From Myxococcota bacterium (GTDB lineage: Bacteria; Myxococcota_A; UBA9160; UBA4427), in contig JAQWRT010000033.1 of NCBI GenBank assembly GCA_029243605.1, positions 1 through 64,000 on the forward strand: a stretch of 64,000 nucleotides of DNA. The letters run 5' to 3'. The notes below the pieces were generated by a model. It was not told the DNA's origin, did not search any database, and saw only the letters and a program-made list of their open reading frames with translations. Below, piece after piece: positions 15,967 to 24,597 of this stretch (the first letter of the stretch is position 1; the number at the start of each line of letters is the position of its first letter). The translations under genes and the position numbers were made by a program.

Positions 15967-17900
15967 ATCGCCTCGAGCGCGGTAGCCGCCGGACACAAAA
16001 TGGAATCACGCCCCTCCTCCTTGCCCTGCTGACCCTGGTCGCCGGGTTGGGGGTCGCGAGCCCGGCGGCATGGGCCCAGGCTCCCAGTCAGGTCACGTCA
16101 CCGAATGCCGATGTCCCCAAACCGCCGGCGGGCACCGGGGTTATCCTGGGTCAGGCCCGGGTCGGTGAGGAGACCGCGCCTATCGCCGACCTCGCCGTGG
16201 CGCTCTACGCCCTGCGCGCCGATGGTGCTCCCGGGCTAACCAGCACACAAACCAACGAGAGCGGGCTCTTCAGCTTCGAGGGCATCTCAACGGACCCGAG
16301 CGTCGTCTACCTGATCGGCGCGGAATACCTCGGGATCCCCTTCGCCCAGCGGGCGGTTTTCGAGCCGGGCTCGAACGAGTTGATCGTCAACCTGGCCCTG
16401 CGCAGGAGTATCGAGGACGGCACCGGCCTGACGATCCCCGAGGTCACCTACAAATTCGATTGGCTCGGCGGGCAACTCTTTGTTCAGGTTTCCCATCGCA
16501 TCGAAAACCCCCTGGATGAGGTCATCTACGTCACGCCGGAGCGCCGGGACCAAAGCCCGGCCCTCCACGCGGCGAGCCTGCCCGAAGGCATTTCGGAATA
16601 CGTCGACGGTGACAAGGGGCAACGCCAAAACCTCTTGCGCGAGGGCAACCAATTATCCTTCTGGGGCCCCATCTACCCGGGCCCCCAGGAAGTGCGTTAC
16701 GGCTTTCTGCTCCCAGGACCTGGGGCCTCCGACGGGCCAGGCAGCGACGAAATCGACATCGTCGACGTGCTGCCCAGGGGGACGGATGCCCTGCGCGTGC
16801 TGCTCCCCGCCGGCGCTCCTCCTCCCCAAGGTGACGGCCTCGGCGAAGCGCTCGAAAATGTCTCCATCGACGGCGAGGAATACGCGAGCTACTCCGGCGC
16901 GGGCCTGAACCCGGGCGACTCGGTTCGGCTCCGCCTCTCGGTCCCGGAAAGCTCCGATGACCTCGGCGCCCTCTCCCTGCCTCGGGCCGATTTCTGGGTC
17001 GATCACGACGATACGGAGATCCGCGTCACCGCCGAAATCCATGTCGATGTTTCCGCGCCGACCCGCCTATTGGCGGCTCCTGGCGAAAATTTGCTCGAAC
17101 TCGAGTTGCCCACCGGTGCCGATTTTCTGGGCCTCAGCGGCTCTACCCGCCTATTGGGGGTGACGCCGAACGGGCGCGGCGGCCTCGCGGTCAAGGGTCC
17201 TTTGGCCCCGGGGCTCTCGGTCATCGCCTACCGCTACCGGGTCCCGGTCACGAACAAAGCTCGGCTCGATCTCCAATTCGAAAAACCCGTAGACCTGCTG
17301 AATGTGTTGATCGCCGACAACGGAGTCGTCATTGAAAACGATCGGCTTCATCGCAAGCGTCCTTTCAAACAGGGGACTCGCTTCTATCTGCACCGAGAGG
17401 CCTACCAAGTCGAAGCCGGTGATGTAATCGACGTGGGTCTGACACCCTTGAAACGCGGGGCCGTCTCCACTGGAGGCGCCCGGGCAGTTGCCCTGGCCCT
17501 GGCCGGGCTCGCCGCCCTCTTCCTCGCTCTGCCCCTGCGTACGCGCCGCACCCCACCGGCTGCTGAGCTGGTTTCCGAACTCACGCTCAAGCGCGAGATT
17601 CTCTACGAATCGATCCGTGATCTCGATCATGATTTCGAAACCGGGAAGGTCGACGAGGCGGACTTCAAGCTCCTGCGCGAAGAACTCCGCGGCGATGCCA
17701 TCGCGCTCATGCGTCAGGAAAAACTGGAAGAGACGGCCCCCGCCCAGCCAAGCGCGCCCGAGGCGCCCATCGCGTCGGTTCAGGCGGAGCCGGACGACTC
17801 CTTCCAGCGTTGCCCGGGATGCGGCGTTGCCGTGGTCACCGGTTGGAGTTTCTGCGCCGCTTGCGGCCACGGGCTGGGGACGGAGCACCCCCCGGAGTGA
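15963..17900 (+). CDS. Ccm-operon protein: secreted Ig-like domains, TM helix, CcmI-like helix pair, zinc ribbon
   Basis: 645 residues. The order is: signal peptide (LLLALLTLVAGLGVASPAAWA); a carboxypeptidase-regulatory-like beta domain (~50-150, GVILGQARVG to IVNLALRR); ~300 residues of beta-rich periplasmic domain; one TM helix near 520 (AVALALAGLAALFLALPL); a cytoplasmic helical pair LKREILYESIRDLDHDFETGKVDEADFKLLREEL; and a C-terminal zinc ribbon CPGCG-x12-CAACG. The helical pair closely resembles the N-terminal segment of CcmI/CycH (R-x-L-L-x-E-L-R-D-L-D-x-D-x3-G-K-L), a cytochrome c maturation factor. It sits between ccmF and ccmA with 4-nt overlaps on both sides, so it is very probably a Ccm component. 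Apocytochrome handling is an inference. No CxxC faces the periplasm, so it is not a CcmG or CcmH substitute by chemistry. Confidence 0.7.
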   Translation: MNRLERGSRRTQNGITPLLLALLTLVAGLGVASPAAWAQAPSQVTSPNADVPKPPAGTGVILGQARVGEETAPIADLAVALYALRADGAPGLTSTQTNESGLFSFEGISTDPSVVYLIGAEYLGIPFAQRAVFEPGSNELIVNLALRRSIEDGTGLTIPEVTYKFDWLGGQLFVQVSHRIENPLDEVIYVTPERRDQSPALHAASLPEGISEYVDGDKGQRQNLLREGNQLSFWGPIYPGPQEVRYGFLLPGPGASDGPGSDEIDIVDVLPRGTDALRVLLPAGAPPPQGDGLGEALENVSIDGEEYASYSGAGLNPGDSVRLRLSVPESSDDLGALSLPRADFWVDHDDTEIRVTAEIHVDVSAPTRLLAAPGENLLELELPTGADFLGLSGSTRLLGVTPNGRGGLAVKGPLAPGLSVIAYRYRVPVTNKARLDLQFEKPVDLLNVLIADNGVVIENDRLHRKRPFKQGTRFYLHREAYQVEAGDVIDVGLTPLKRGAVSTGGARAVALALAGLAALFLALPLRTRRTPPAAELVSELTLKREILYESIRDLDHDFETGKVDEADFKLLREELRGDAIALMRQEKLEETAPAQPSAPEAPIASVQAEPDDSFQRCPGCGVAVVTGWSFCAACGHGLGTEHPPE

Positions 17901-18595
17901 AGTCCCCGCTGCTGACCCTGCGTGGAATCGAGAAGCGCTATGCGTCAGTGAAAGCCCTGGGCGGCATCGATCTGGAACTCAGAGCGGGGGAAAGTCTCGC
18001 GATCCTCGGACCCAACGGGGCGGGCAAGAGCACCCTGCTGCGGATCATGGCCGGGCTCGCCCACCCCACCTCCGGAACCCTTGAGTTCGCCGGAGGCAAA
18101 CACGACCGCGGCCAGATCGGATACCTGGGCCACTCCACCCTGCTCTACCCCGAACTCAGCGCCCGGGAAAACCTCATCTTTACCGGGCGCCTCTACCGAC
18201 TCGACGACCCCGCCGCGCGCGCCGACCAACTCCTCGCCGAGGAGGGACTCGCCGAGGTCGCCGACCGACGCGCCGGAGGGTTCTCCCGGGGAATGGCCCA
18301 GCGCCTGTCCATCGCCCGGGCCCGAGTCCACGCCCCGAGTCTGCTGCTTCTCGACGAGCCGTACACCGGGCTCGATGAGCCCGCGGCCCGGCGCCTGACA
18401 TCGCGCCTTCAAAGCCTTTCCACCGAGGGCCACGCCCTGGCTCTCGTCACCCACGAAATCAGCCGGGCCGCCCTGCTCGCGGAGCGTGCCGTGATCCTCA
18501 AGGCGGGCTCGGTAGCCGACCGCGTGGAGAACGAAGCCCTCGACGAAGCCGGGCTGGCGCGCGCCTACGCCCGAGCCCTCGAGGGCGAGGCATGA
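17897..18595 (+). CDS. ccmA: heme exporter ATP-binding protein CcmA
   Basis: A 232-residue ABC ATPase that, with CcmB, releases holo-CcmE from the CcmC complex. It has Walker A GPNGAGKST, a Q-loop near GQIGYLGHS, signature FSRGMAQRLSIAR (an S-R-G variant of LSGGQ), Walker B LLLLDEPYTGLD and switch His in LVTHE. It starts at GTG 17897, overlapping the previous stop; the longer ORF in this frame is antisense noise over the zinc ribbon. It overlaps ccmB by 4 nt. Confidence 0.93.
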   Translation: MKSPLLTLRGIEKRYASVKALGGIDLELRAGESLAILGPNGAGKSTLLRIMAGLAHPTSGTLEFAGGKHDRGQIGYLGHSTLLYPELSARENLIFTGRLYRLDDPAARADQLLAEEGLAEVADRRAGGFSRGMAQRLSIARARVHAPSLLLLDEPYTGLDEPAARRLTSRLQSLSTEGHALALVTHEISRAALLAERAVILKAGSVADRVENEALDEAGLARAYARALEGEA

Positions 18596-19257
18596 ACGTC
18601 GCCCTGGCGATCTTGTGGAAGGATCTGGTCAGCGAATGGCGCGCGCGCGATCGCGTGGTGGCCATGCTGATCTTCTCGATCCTAATGGCCGTGGTCTTTC
18701 ACTTCGCACTTCCCGGAAGCCGCCCGGAAGAATTGCAGGCGCTCACCCCCGGGCTGCTCTGGACCGCCTATATCTTTGCGGCGCTGCTCGGGCTGAACCG
18801 ATCTCTCGCCCTAGAACTCGACAACGATGCCCTGGCCGGGCTCGCCCTCGCTCCGGGCAACCGGGGCTGGATTTTCCTCGGCAAGGCCACGGCCAACTGG
18901 ATTCTCATCAGCCTCGTCCAGGCAATCACCGCGCTCATCTTCGCCATCTTCTACGGAGTCGACCTGGTGCCCGCCCTGCCGGGACTCGCCTTGGTGGTGG
19001 GGCTTGGAACCGTCGGGATCTGCGCCGCGGGCACCCTCCTGGCCACCATGGCCGTGCGGACCGGTTTTCGCGAGGTTCTGCTTCCCGTATTGCTCCTGCC
19101 CGCCCTCTTCCCGGTTCTCGCGGGAGCCGTCGAGGGCAGCCTGGCCGCCGTCCAGGGCGGCTCAATCCCCTTCGAGTCCCTGCAATTGCTGATTGTCGTG
19201 GATGGCGTCTATCTGGTGGTCGCCTTTCTCGGCTTCGATTACGTGTTGGACGAATAG
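18592..19257 (+). CDS. ccmB: heme exporter permease CcmB
   Basis: 221 residues with six TM segments, partner of CcmA. It opens with the family's short cytoplasmic N-terminus (ALAILWKDLVSEWRARD), followed by a helix containing SILMAVVFHFAL, LWTAYIFAALLGLNRSLALE (conserved W-x2-FA-x2-GLNRS) and FREVLLPVLLLPALFPVL. It overlaps ccmA by ATGA and is followed by an 88-bp gap to ccmC. Confidence 0.93.
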   Translation: MNVALAILWKDLVSEWRARDRVVAMLIFSILMAVVFHFALPGSRPEELQALTPGLLWTAYIFAALLGLNRSLALELDNDALAGLALAPGNRGWIFLGKATANWILISLVQAITALIFAIFYGVDLVPALPGLALVVGLGTVGICAAGTLLATMAVRTGFREVLLPVLLLPALFPVLAGAVEGSLAAVQGGSIPFESLQLLIVVDGVYLVVAFLGFDYVLDE

Positions 19258-19345
19258 TGCGCTCCAAACCAGGGCGGCATGGGGCGCAGCGAAGCTTGAG
19301 AATCCAGAGATACGAGAGAGATCAGAAAGAGGAAAGGGAGGAACG

Positions 19346-20065
19346 ATGAGCAAAAATTCGTCGCATTCCGAACTCGGCCCGCCCTCGGCCCTTGAGCGCC
19401 GGGTGAGCACGTGGAGGCGTACTTTGGGTATCGTGCTCGCGCTTTGCTCGATCGCCTACGGGTGGGCGGTGATCACGGCGCCCATCGATAGCATGCAGGG
19501 CATCATCCAGAAGATCCTCTACGTCCACCCGCCCCTGGCGTACGGCGCCTACCTCGGTTTCGTCATCACCGGCATCGCGGGCATGATCTTTCTCGGGCGT
19601 GGAAGGGAGGACATGGATCGCCTCGCCATCGCGAGCGCCGAGGTCGGAGTCATCTTCTGCACCCTAATGCTCATCACCGGGCCGATCTGGGCTCGCGGAA
19701 CCTGGGGGGTTTGGTGGTCATGGGACGCCCGACTCACGGTGACTCTCCTGCTCTGGTTCGTTTATCTCGCCTATCTACTGCTCCGCAGTTTCAGCGGACC
19801 GAGCCCGCGGACCGCGCGCTTCGCGGCGATCTACGGAGTCCTGGGCCTCGTCCTGATTCCCCTCAACTACTACGTGATCGAAATCTTTGGCAGCCGGAGC
19901 ATGCACCCGGAAAACCTCCAGGGAGGTAGCCTGGGCGACGGTATGGGGCTGCCCTTCCTGCTCGGCAATATCACCTTGGGCCTGGCCTTCCTCTACTTGG
20001 TCTTCCTGCGCTGGGAGGTCGAAAGCCAGCGCACCGCAGCGGGCGAAGGAAGTTCGGCTCGCTGA
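19346..20065 (+). CDS. ccmC: heme exporter/handling protein CcmC
   Basis: A 239-residue, six-TM protein that loads heme onto CcmE. The WWD motif is TWGVWWSWDARLT, with the flanking heme-ligand His in KILYVHPPLA and the second His in SRSMHPENLQ. The start at 19346 follows AGGGAGGAAC; the tracked ORF from 19193 runs over the end of ccmB and was not used. A hydrophilic N-terminal extension (SKNSSHSELGPPSALERR) is slightly longer than usual. Confidence 0.94.
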   Translation: MSKNSSHSELGPPSALERRVSTWRRTLGIVLALCSIAYGWAVITAPIDSMQGIIQKILYVHPPLAYGAYLGFVITGIAGMIFLGRGREDMDRLAIASAEVGVIFCTLMLITGPIWARGTWGVWWSWDARLTVTLLLWFVYLAYLLLRSFSGPSPRTARFAAIYGVLGLVLIPLNYYVIEIFGSRSMHPENLQGGSLGDGMGLPFLLGNITLGLAFLYLVFLRWEVESQRTAAGEGSSAR

Positions 20066-20166
20066 GCCCCCCGCGGGCCGCGCCGATTGGACCCGCCTGG
20101 CCCGGGTCTTGGCACCCCGGCCCGACACCGAAAGAACACAACCAGCACACGAAGGAGAGCCCGAGC

Positions 20167-20265
20167 ATGAGCTACCTGATCGCCGCCTACGCCGTGACCG
20201 TGGGGACCCTCGTCGCGTACGGAATTTCCCTCAGCCGGGAGCGAAGCCGGCGAGGTCGGCCCTGA
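20167..20265 (+). CDS. ccmD: CcmD-like small membrane protein
   Basis: 32 residues, too short for the ORF track: MSYLIAAYAVTVGTLVAYG, then SLSRERSRRGRP. One TM helix starts with a Tyr-containing N-cap (SYLIAAY) and ends in a short Arg-rich cytoplasmic tail. This is the layout of CcmD, which stabilises the CcmABC-CcmE complex. An AAGGAG ribosome site lies ~10 nt before the ATG. It directly follows ccmC, and a hairpin follows it. Confidence 0.8.
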   Translation: MSYLIAAYAVTVGTLVAYGISLSRERSRRGRP

Positions 20266-20269
20266 AGCG

Positions 20270-20295
20270 CCCCCACCCGCCGGAAGGCGAGGGGG
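20270..20295 (+). terminator. hairpin after the ccm operon
   Basis: CCCCC, acc, CGCC, ggaa, GGCG, a, GGGGG: a two-part G+C stem with a GGAA tetraloop five bases after the ccmD stop. No T-tract follows, so termination efficiency is uncertain. Confidence 0.5.
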
Positions 20296-20307
20296 AATCG
20301 ATTCTAG

Positions 20308-20337
20308 TTGACAGTCGCCCCTCGCAGGCGGTATGAC
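20308..20337 (+). promoter_or_regulatory. strong candidate sigma-70-type promoter
   Basis: TTGACA (perfect -35), an 18-bp spacer and TATGAC (4 of 6 at -10). It is the best promoter-like sequence I saw outside the dcw cluster. It lies just after the ccm hairpin and points into ~590 bp without a clear gene. Confidence 0.55.
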
Positions 20338-20928
20338 TTCTTTGAGCACCTTCATGGTTCAAGGCTGGAAATAGTCCGCCCGAGCCGAAGCTGCTTCATC
20401 ATCCAACGCTTTCGATTCCAAAATAGGCTGAATTCGCGAACGACGGCTGCGACTTCGTCGCTGAGTTGCATCCAGCGCGCGTAAGGTGCCTGGGACGTCC
20501 CCGACAAATCCTGCGGGGTCGGCCGGCTGGGAGTGGAAGGCAATTCGTTCAATCAGGCAATACGGCCCCCGAGGGCCAACCCCAGAAACCTTCAAACTTT
20601 TTCCGACTCATGCAGGGAGGCGGCACCCGGGCGAGCCAAGCGCCTGAACGGACTCGACATTTTTCCTTTCCCGAAGTTCTGGCCCACAACGCCAGAGGGA
20701 TCAGAGAGGTCGGTACGCTTCTTGCTCTAGTTCTCCTGAAAGCCTCCTAGAAACCGGATGGACTCCCCAAAAGATCGGGGAAGCCGAAGTGCGAAGCCAA
20801 ATCCATGTGCGGCCTCGTCAAAGCTCGGAGAGCTCGAGTATGTGTGTACTCGGGCACTTGGGCATCAGGAAGTGCCGGGAGAACGATTCCCCCGGTCAGG
20901 GAGGCGATCCGAAACCAGGATGGCCAGT
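20338..20928 (+). other. gene-free transcribed-looking leader or noncoding RNA region
   Basis: About 590 bases downstream of the promoter at 20308. The only plausible ORF is a 66-codon minus-strand TTG ORF (20352-20552, ending LRLGRTISSLEP) that I cannot assign to a family; it would be antisense to this transcript. Hairpins are visible: TCCCC-aaaagatc-GGGGA near 20763 and GGCACTT-N10-AAGTGCC at 20853-20876, the second ~50 nt before the zinc-ribbon gene. It is either a long structured 5' leader for that gene or an independent small RNA. Confidence 0.35.
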
Positions 20929-21417
20929 ATGAAGCGCGGTGTAGGGTATTGCGAGAACACGGACTGCGAGGACTACGCCAAGGGCGTGTTCTTGCTCAAC
21001 CACGGGGACACGTTTTACTGCCCCCGCTGCCGGCAACTCGGCAAGGTGGAGAAGGAGCGCGGGTTCTATACCGGGAACTCCGACATCTTCAAAGAAGTCC
21101 GCGTCGAATATAATTTTGATCCGATCAACGGGGTCTACCGTGAGATCGGCATCGTTCGGGACGAGAGCCTGTGGGGACGCAACAATGTCTACACCCTCCA
21201 GTCGCCCCTGATCAAAACCGAAAAGCGTGCGCTCAAGGTCGCCGAGGCGATTCTCGCGAACCTGAACCGCTACCGAGGCCTGCTCAACGGCGATGAGATC
21301 CCGCGCACGACGGAGATCACCCTCTCCTTCGACGACCCCTTCGACGAGTTTTCGCGTAAGCTCGACCAACTCTCCAAGGAATGGGAAGCGAGCGGGCTGC
21401 GCGAACAGCGCGGCTAG
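20929..21417 (+). CDS. zinc-ribbon protein of unknown function
   Basis: 162 residues from ATG 20929 (AGGA eight bases upstream); an ATG at 20920 adds three residues. The N-terminus has a Cys4 site, GYCENTDCEDYAKGVF then FYCPRCRQLG, fitting a treble-clef or zinc-ribbon knuckle. The rest is mixed alpha/beta (VRVEYNFDPINGVYREIGIV, LKVAEAILANLNRYRGLL) and ends in an acidic/basic helix (FDEFSRKLDQLSKEWEAS). I do not recognise the family. DNA, RNA or protein binding are all possible. It is monocistronic, ending at a strong terminator. Confidence 0.7.
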   Translation: MKRGVGYCENTDCEDYAKGVFLLNHGDTFYCPRCRQLGKVEKERGFYTGNSDIFKEVRVEYNFDPINGVYREIGIVRDESLWGRNNVYTLQSPLIKTEKRALKVAEAILANLNRYRGLLNGDEIPRTTEITLSFDDPFDEFSRKLDQLSKEWEASGLREQRG

Positions 21418-21519
21418 TAGCGCTCGCCGCTTTCGTCCCACCCGTCTTTTCGCGACTTTTCGCGAAGTAGCGAGAGGTGGCGAGATCCCACACACACGGC
21501 CCCATCGAGGGCGTACAGA

Positions 21520-21555
21520 AAAGCCCCCGCCCCTCTCTCGAGGCGCGGGGGCTTT
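21520..21555. terminator. bidirectional intrinsic terminator
   Basis: AAAGCCCCCGC, a 14-nt loop, GCGGGGGCTTT: a perfect 11-bp stem with A and T ends on either strand, placed between the convergent zinc-ribbon gene and the M20 peptidase gene. Confidence 0.85.
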
Positions 21556-21568
21556 CTTCGTGGGCCCC

Positions 21569-23050
21569 TCAACTCGACATCTCGGAGCCCAGACGCGCGG
21601 CGTCGGCGTTCTCGATGAGTCGACGATAGAAACGAACCCCATCCGCGATACCCGCAACGGGGATTCGCTCGTTGCTGCCATGCGCCCGGCGCAGGCCATC
21701 GGATTCGAGTTCGATGGGAAGAAAACGGTAGACGCAATCGCATAGGTCGCGGAAATAACGCGAATCCGTCCCGCCCAGAAGCAGGTAGGGCGCGATCACA
21801 CTCCCCGGAAAAACCTCGTGGACCGTCCGAGACAAGGTCCGCCAAGCCTCGGAATCCATGCTCGAACTCGGCGAAGCCTCCCTCGGCGGCTTGAGCACCG
21901 AGATGTCAATGCGGTCGTCAGAAACGATCCGACGCACCTCAGCGAGCACCGAGTCGCCACTATCTCCCGGCAGAAGACGAAAATTGACCGTCGCCTGAGC
22001 GCGAGCGGGCAGCACGTTTTCCTTAAGCCCCGCATGGAAGATCGTCGGCGCCGTCGTGGTTCGCGTCATGGCCGCCATCATGGGTGAGGTGTCCAAAAAA
22101 GCCAGAAGCAGGGGTTCAAAGAGCCAGAGATTGCCGTAGAGGATCCGCATGCTGAACGGGCTCGCCGGTCCCACGCCCTGCTCGAAGAAAGCCCGACTGG
22201 CCCCTTCGAAACGCATGGGGAAACGCTGCTCCTCGAGCTTCACGATGGCGGCCGAAAGAATCCCGATGGCGCTCTGGTCAGGCGGGGCCGAAGAATGCCC
22301 GCCCATCCCGTCGACTTCGAGGACAAAGCTCACGAATCCTTTCTCGGCGACGCCGACGATAGCCACGGGCGCGTCCACCCCCGGCACCAGACCTCGAACC
22401 ATGGCCCCGCCCTCGTCTACCACGAGGCCAACCGGCCACTCCCGCTCGTCGAAGAGCTTCGCGATCTGAACCGCTCCTTGGCCCCCACCCACCTCCTCGT
22501 CATGGCCCAGGGAGAGGTAGAGCGTGCGGCGAGGTTCGAAGCCTTCGGCCAGAAGCATCTCGGTCGCTTCGAGGATGGCGAAGAGGCCGAACTTATCGTC
22601 GAGACTGCCCCGCCCCCAGACGAAGCCGTCGGCCACATCCGCTGCGTAGGGCGGGTGGAGCCAATCGGCTTCGCTGCCCTTGTCCACGGGGACCACGTCC
22701 TGGTGGGCCAATAAAACCGTTCCCGCAAGGCTCGGGTCGCTGCCCAACCAGCGAAAAAGAAGGCTATGGCCGGAAATCATTTCAAGATCCAGATGCTCGT
22801 GAACCCCGGGGTACTGAGCGGCCAGATAGGCCCGGAAAGTCGCAAAGGCCGCCTCGTCCATCCCCAAACCGGGTTGCCGCGAGACCGTGGGAATCCGCAA
22901 TCCCCCCCTCAAACGCTCGAGGACCGCGTCCGAATCCACAGCCACGCGCTCGACGGCCGGGATCACCGCCGAGGCGGACCCCAGGTTCCAGGCCCGCAGA
23001 CCCAAAACCATGCAGAGCACCAAAAGGATCGCCCCGACCCACTTCCACAT
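21569..23050 (-). CDS. M20-family metallopeptidase, membrane-anchored (PM20D1-like)
   Basis: 493 residues from ATG 23050 (GGGAGGTGAGT upstream). An N-terminal anchor (VGAILLVLCMVLGLRAW) is followed by the M20 fold. Zn ligands and catalytic residues are visible: LLAHQDVVPV (His, Asp), WGRGSLDDK (bridging Asp), GHDEEVGGGQGA (catalytic and metal Glu), then the dimerisation-domain G-H-S in DGMGGHSSAP. TDSRYFRDL and the late HGSNERI complete the site. The spacing matches the carboxypeptidase S/PM20D1 branch, which hydrolyses peptides or N-acyl amino acids. It sits 99 bp after the nudix gene in the his operon direction; a link to histidine synthesis is not implied. Confidence 0.88.
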   Translation of the reverse strand: MWKWVGAILLVLCMVLGLRAWNLGSASAVIPAVERVAVDSDAVLERLRGGLRIPTVSRQPGLGMDEAAFATFRAYLAAQYPGVHEHLDLEMISGHSLLFRWLGSDPSLAGTVLLAHQDVVPVDKGSEADWLHPPYAADVADGFVWGRGSLDDKFGLFAILEATEMLLAEGFEPRRTLYLSLGHDEEVGGGQGAVQIAKLFDEREWPVGLVVDEGGAMVRGLVPGVDAPVAIVGVAEKGFVSFVLEVDGMGGHSSAPPDQSAIGILSAAIVKLEEQRFPMRFEGASRAFFEQGVGPASPFSMRILYGNLWLFEPLLLAFLDTSPMMAAMTRTTTAPTIFHAGLKENVLPARAQATVNFRLLPGDSGDSVLAEVRRIVSDDRIDISVLKPPREASPSSSMDSEAWRTLSRTVHEVFPGSVIAPYLLLGGTDSRYFRDLCDCVYRFLPIELESDGLRRAHGSNERIPVAGIADGVRFYRRLIENADAARLGSEMSS

Positions 23051-23149
23051 ACTCACCTCCCGATCGCCCGATGGGGGCGCATATCGCTGCTTGACTCTAC
23101 ACCACGGCCCAGGAAAAACGGCGAGTCCACCGACTCGAGGGCACGGGCT

Positions 23150-23716
23150 TTAGCGGCCTCGCTTCGGGTCCCAACGCATCTGGAGATCGATGGCGATGGC
23201 CCCCAGGATCGCCGACGCCCCCTGGCGCTCGGTCCGAGCAAAGGGACGCTTTCGGTTCTGAGCGGCATCCTCCAGAGGTTGGCGATACCAGGGCAGAAGA
23301 GTCTCCGGAAGCCCTGCCAGGGGCCACCACTCCACCCAAGGCGTCTCGCGACTCGTGCGCAAATCCCCCGCGACCACTCGACACCGGTAGATCCGCGCCG
23401 TGTGGGGTCGAAAGCCGGTTCGCGTGTAGTCGCCCACATGGCCTTCGACCTCGACCTGAAAGCCGGTCTCCTCCTCGACCTCTCTGGCCAGGGCCTGCTC
23501 GGGGCTTTCGTCGAGTTCGAGGCCACCCCCCGGCAACTCCCAACCCCGGATATCCGAACGCACCGAGAGCAGGACCTCTTCCTCCCCGGGCCGGGTTACG
23601 ACCCCTTGAACCACGGTCAGGGGTTCCGTCTCGGCAAGGCGCGGCGAAACGAGCCCCCACCAAGCCGTCCGAAAATAGGTTCGGGGGATTCTCGACAGGG
23701 AATCGAGGCGCTTCAC
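23150..23716 (-). CDS. NUDIX hydrolase
   Basis: 188 residues starting at GTG 23716, two bases after the hisG stop. The complete Nudix box GGGLELDESPEQALAREVEEETGF (G-x5-E-x7-R-E-U-x-E-E-x-G-U) follows the typical RGWELPGGG strand. An aromatic, basic N-terminus (RTYFRTAWWGLVSPRL) and a C-terminal WVEWWPLAGLP segment flank it. The substrate cannot be inferred. It is translationally close to hisG, possibly for nucleotide clean-up. Confidence 0.85.
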   Translation of the reverse strand: MKRLDSLSRIPRTYFRTAWWGLVSPRLAETEPLTVVQGVVTRPGEEEVLLSVRSDIRGWELPGGGLELDESPEQALAREVEEETGFQVEVEGHVGDYTRTGFRPHTARIYRCRVVAGDLRTSRETPWVEWWPLAGLPETLLPWYRQPLEDAAQNRKRPFARTERQGASAILGAIAIDLQMRWDPKRGR

Positions 23717-23718
23717 GT

Positions 23719-24597
23719 TCAGTCGATGATCTTGTTAACCGGGGTTTCGACGATCACCCGGGCGCCGGCCTCGGAAAGTTTCGGGATCAACTCCCTGACC
23801 TTCTCTTCCTCGATGATCACGAACACATCGACCCAGTTCTCATCGGAAAGCGGAGAGAGAGTGGGGGCGGTGTCGGGAAGCAGGCCAAGGATCTTCTCCA
23901 GGGCTTCCCGGGGCACGTTCATCGAGAGTCCAACCCGAGTCGCCGCTGCGATGGCGGCGGTCAGGAGCATCAACATTCGATCCATTTTTCCGCGTTTCCA
24001 CCCGTCGGCCGCAGCCTCCCGGTTGGCGACGAAGCGCGGAGTACTCTCGAGCAGGGTGTCGAGCACCTTCAGATTATTGGCCTTGAGGCTCGAACCGGTT
24101 TCGGTGACGTCGACGATCGCGTCCGCCAGCACGGGGGGCTTCACCTCGGTCGCTCCCCATGAAAATTCCAATTGGGCCTCGACGCCCTGATCCGCGAAAT
24201 AGCGCTGGGTCAACCCCATCACCTCGGTCGCTATCCGTTTGCCGGCCAAGTCGCCCGGGGACACAAAAGGAGAGCCGTTCTTCACCGCCAGAATCCAGCG
24301 CACCGCCCCATAATTGGGCCAAGGCGCGCGAAGGTCGGCCAATTCCTCGACCTGGGCGCCGCTTTCGATGACCCAATCGAGACCTGTAATTCCACAATCC
24401 ATGACGCCCTGCTCGATATAACGCGCCATCTCCTGGGGCCGGATCAGGATGCATTCGATCTCGGGATCATTGATCGAGGGGTAATAAGAGCGAGAAGCCA
24501 CCCTAATATCGAAGCCCGCCTTGGCGAAGAGTTCGAGGGTCGTCTTCTGGAGGCTGCCCTTGGGCAGGGCAAGGCGTAATTTTCTGTCTTCGCTCAT
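23719..24597 (-). CDS. hisG: ATP phosphoribosyltransferase, long form (HisG-L)
   Basis: A 292-residue enzyme catalysing the first step of histidine synthesis, ATP + PRPP to phosphoribosyl-ATP. [18 protein letters not shown] opens the catalytic domain, and [25 protein letters not shown] carries the PRPP-binding loop (D-x-T-E-T-G-x-S/T-L). The C-terminal ~80 residues ([45 protein letters not shown]) are the histidine-binding ACT-like regulatory domain of the long form, so HisZ is not needed. It overlaps hisI by ATGA. Confidence 0.95.
   Translation of the reverse strand: MSEDRKLRLALPKGSLQKTTLELFAKAGFDIRVASRSYYPSINDPEIECILIRPQEMARYIEQGVMDCGITGLDWVIESGAQVEELADLRAPWPNYGAVRWILAVKNGSPFVSPGDLAGKRIATEVMGLTQRYFADQGVEAQLEFSWGATEVKPPVLADAIVDVTETGSSLKANNLKVLDTLLESTPRFVANREAAADGWKRGKMDRMLMLLTAAIAAATRVGLSMNVPREALEKILGLLPDTAPTLSPLSDENWVDVFVIIEEEKVRELIPKLSEAGARVIVETPVNKIID

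Noticed and set aside
20352-20552. 66-codon minus-strand TTG ORF as a confident gene
   Set aside because: It has no ribosome site or family match and runs against the strong promoter at 20308. It is kept only as a possibility within the leader/ncRNA region.
22766-24190. 474-codon plus-strand ORF
   Set aside because: It runs antisense through the M20, nudix and hisG genes, whose motifs are unmistakable on the other strand.
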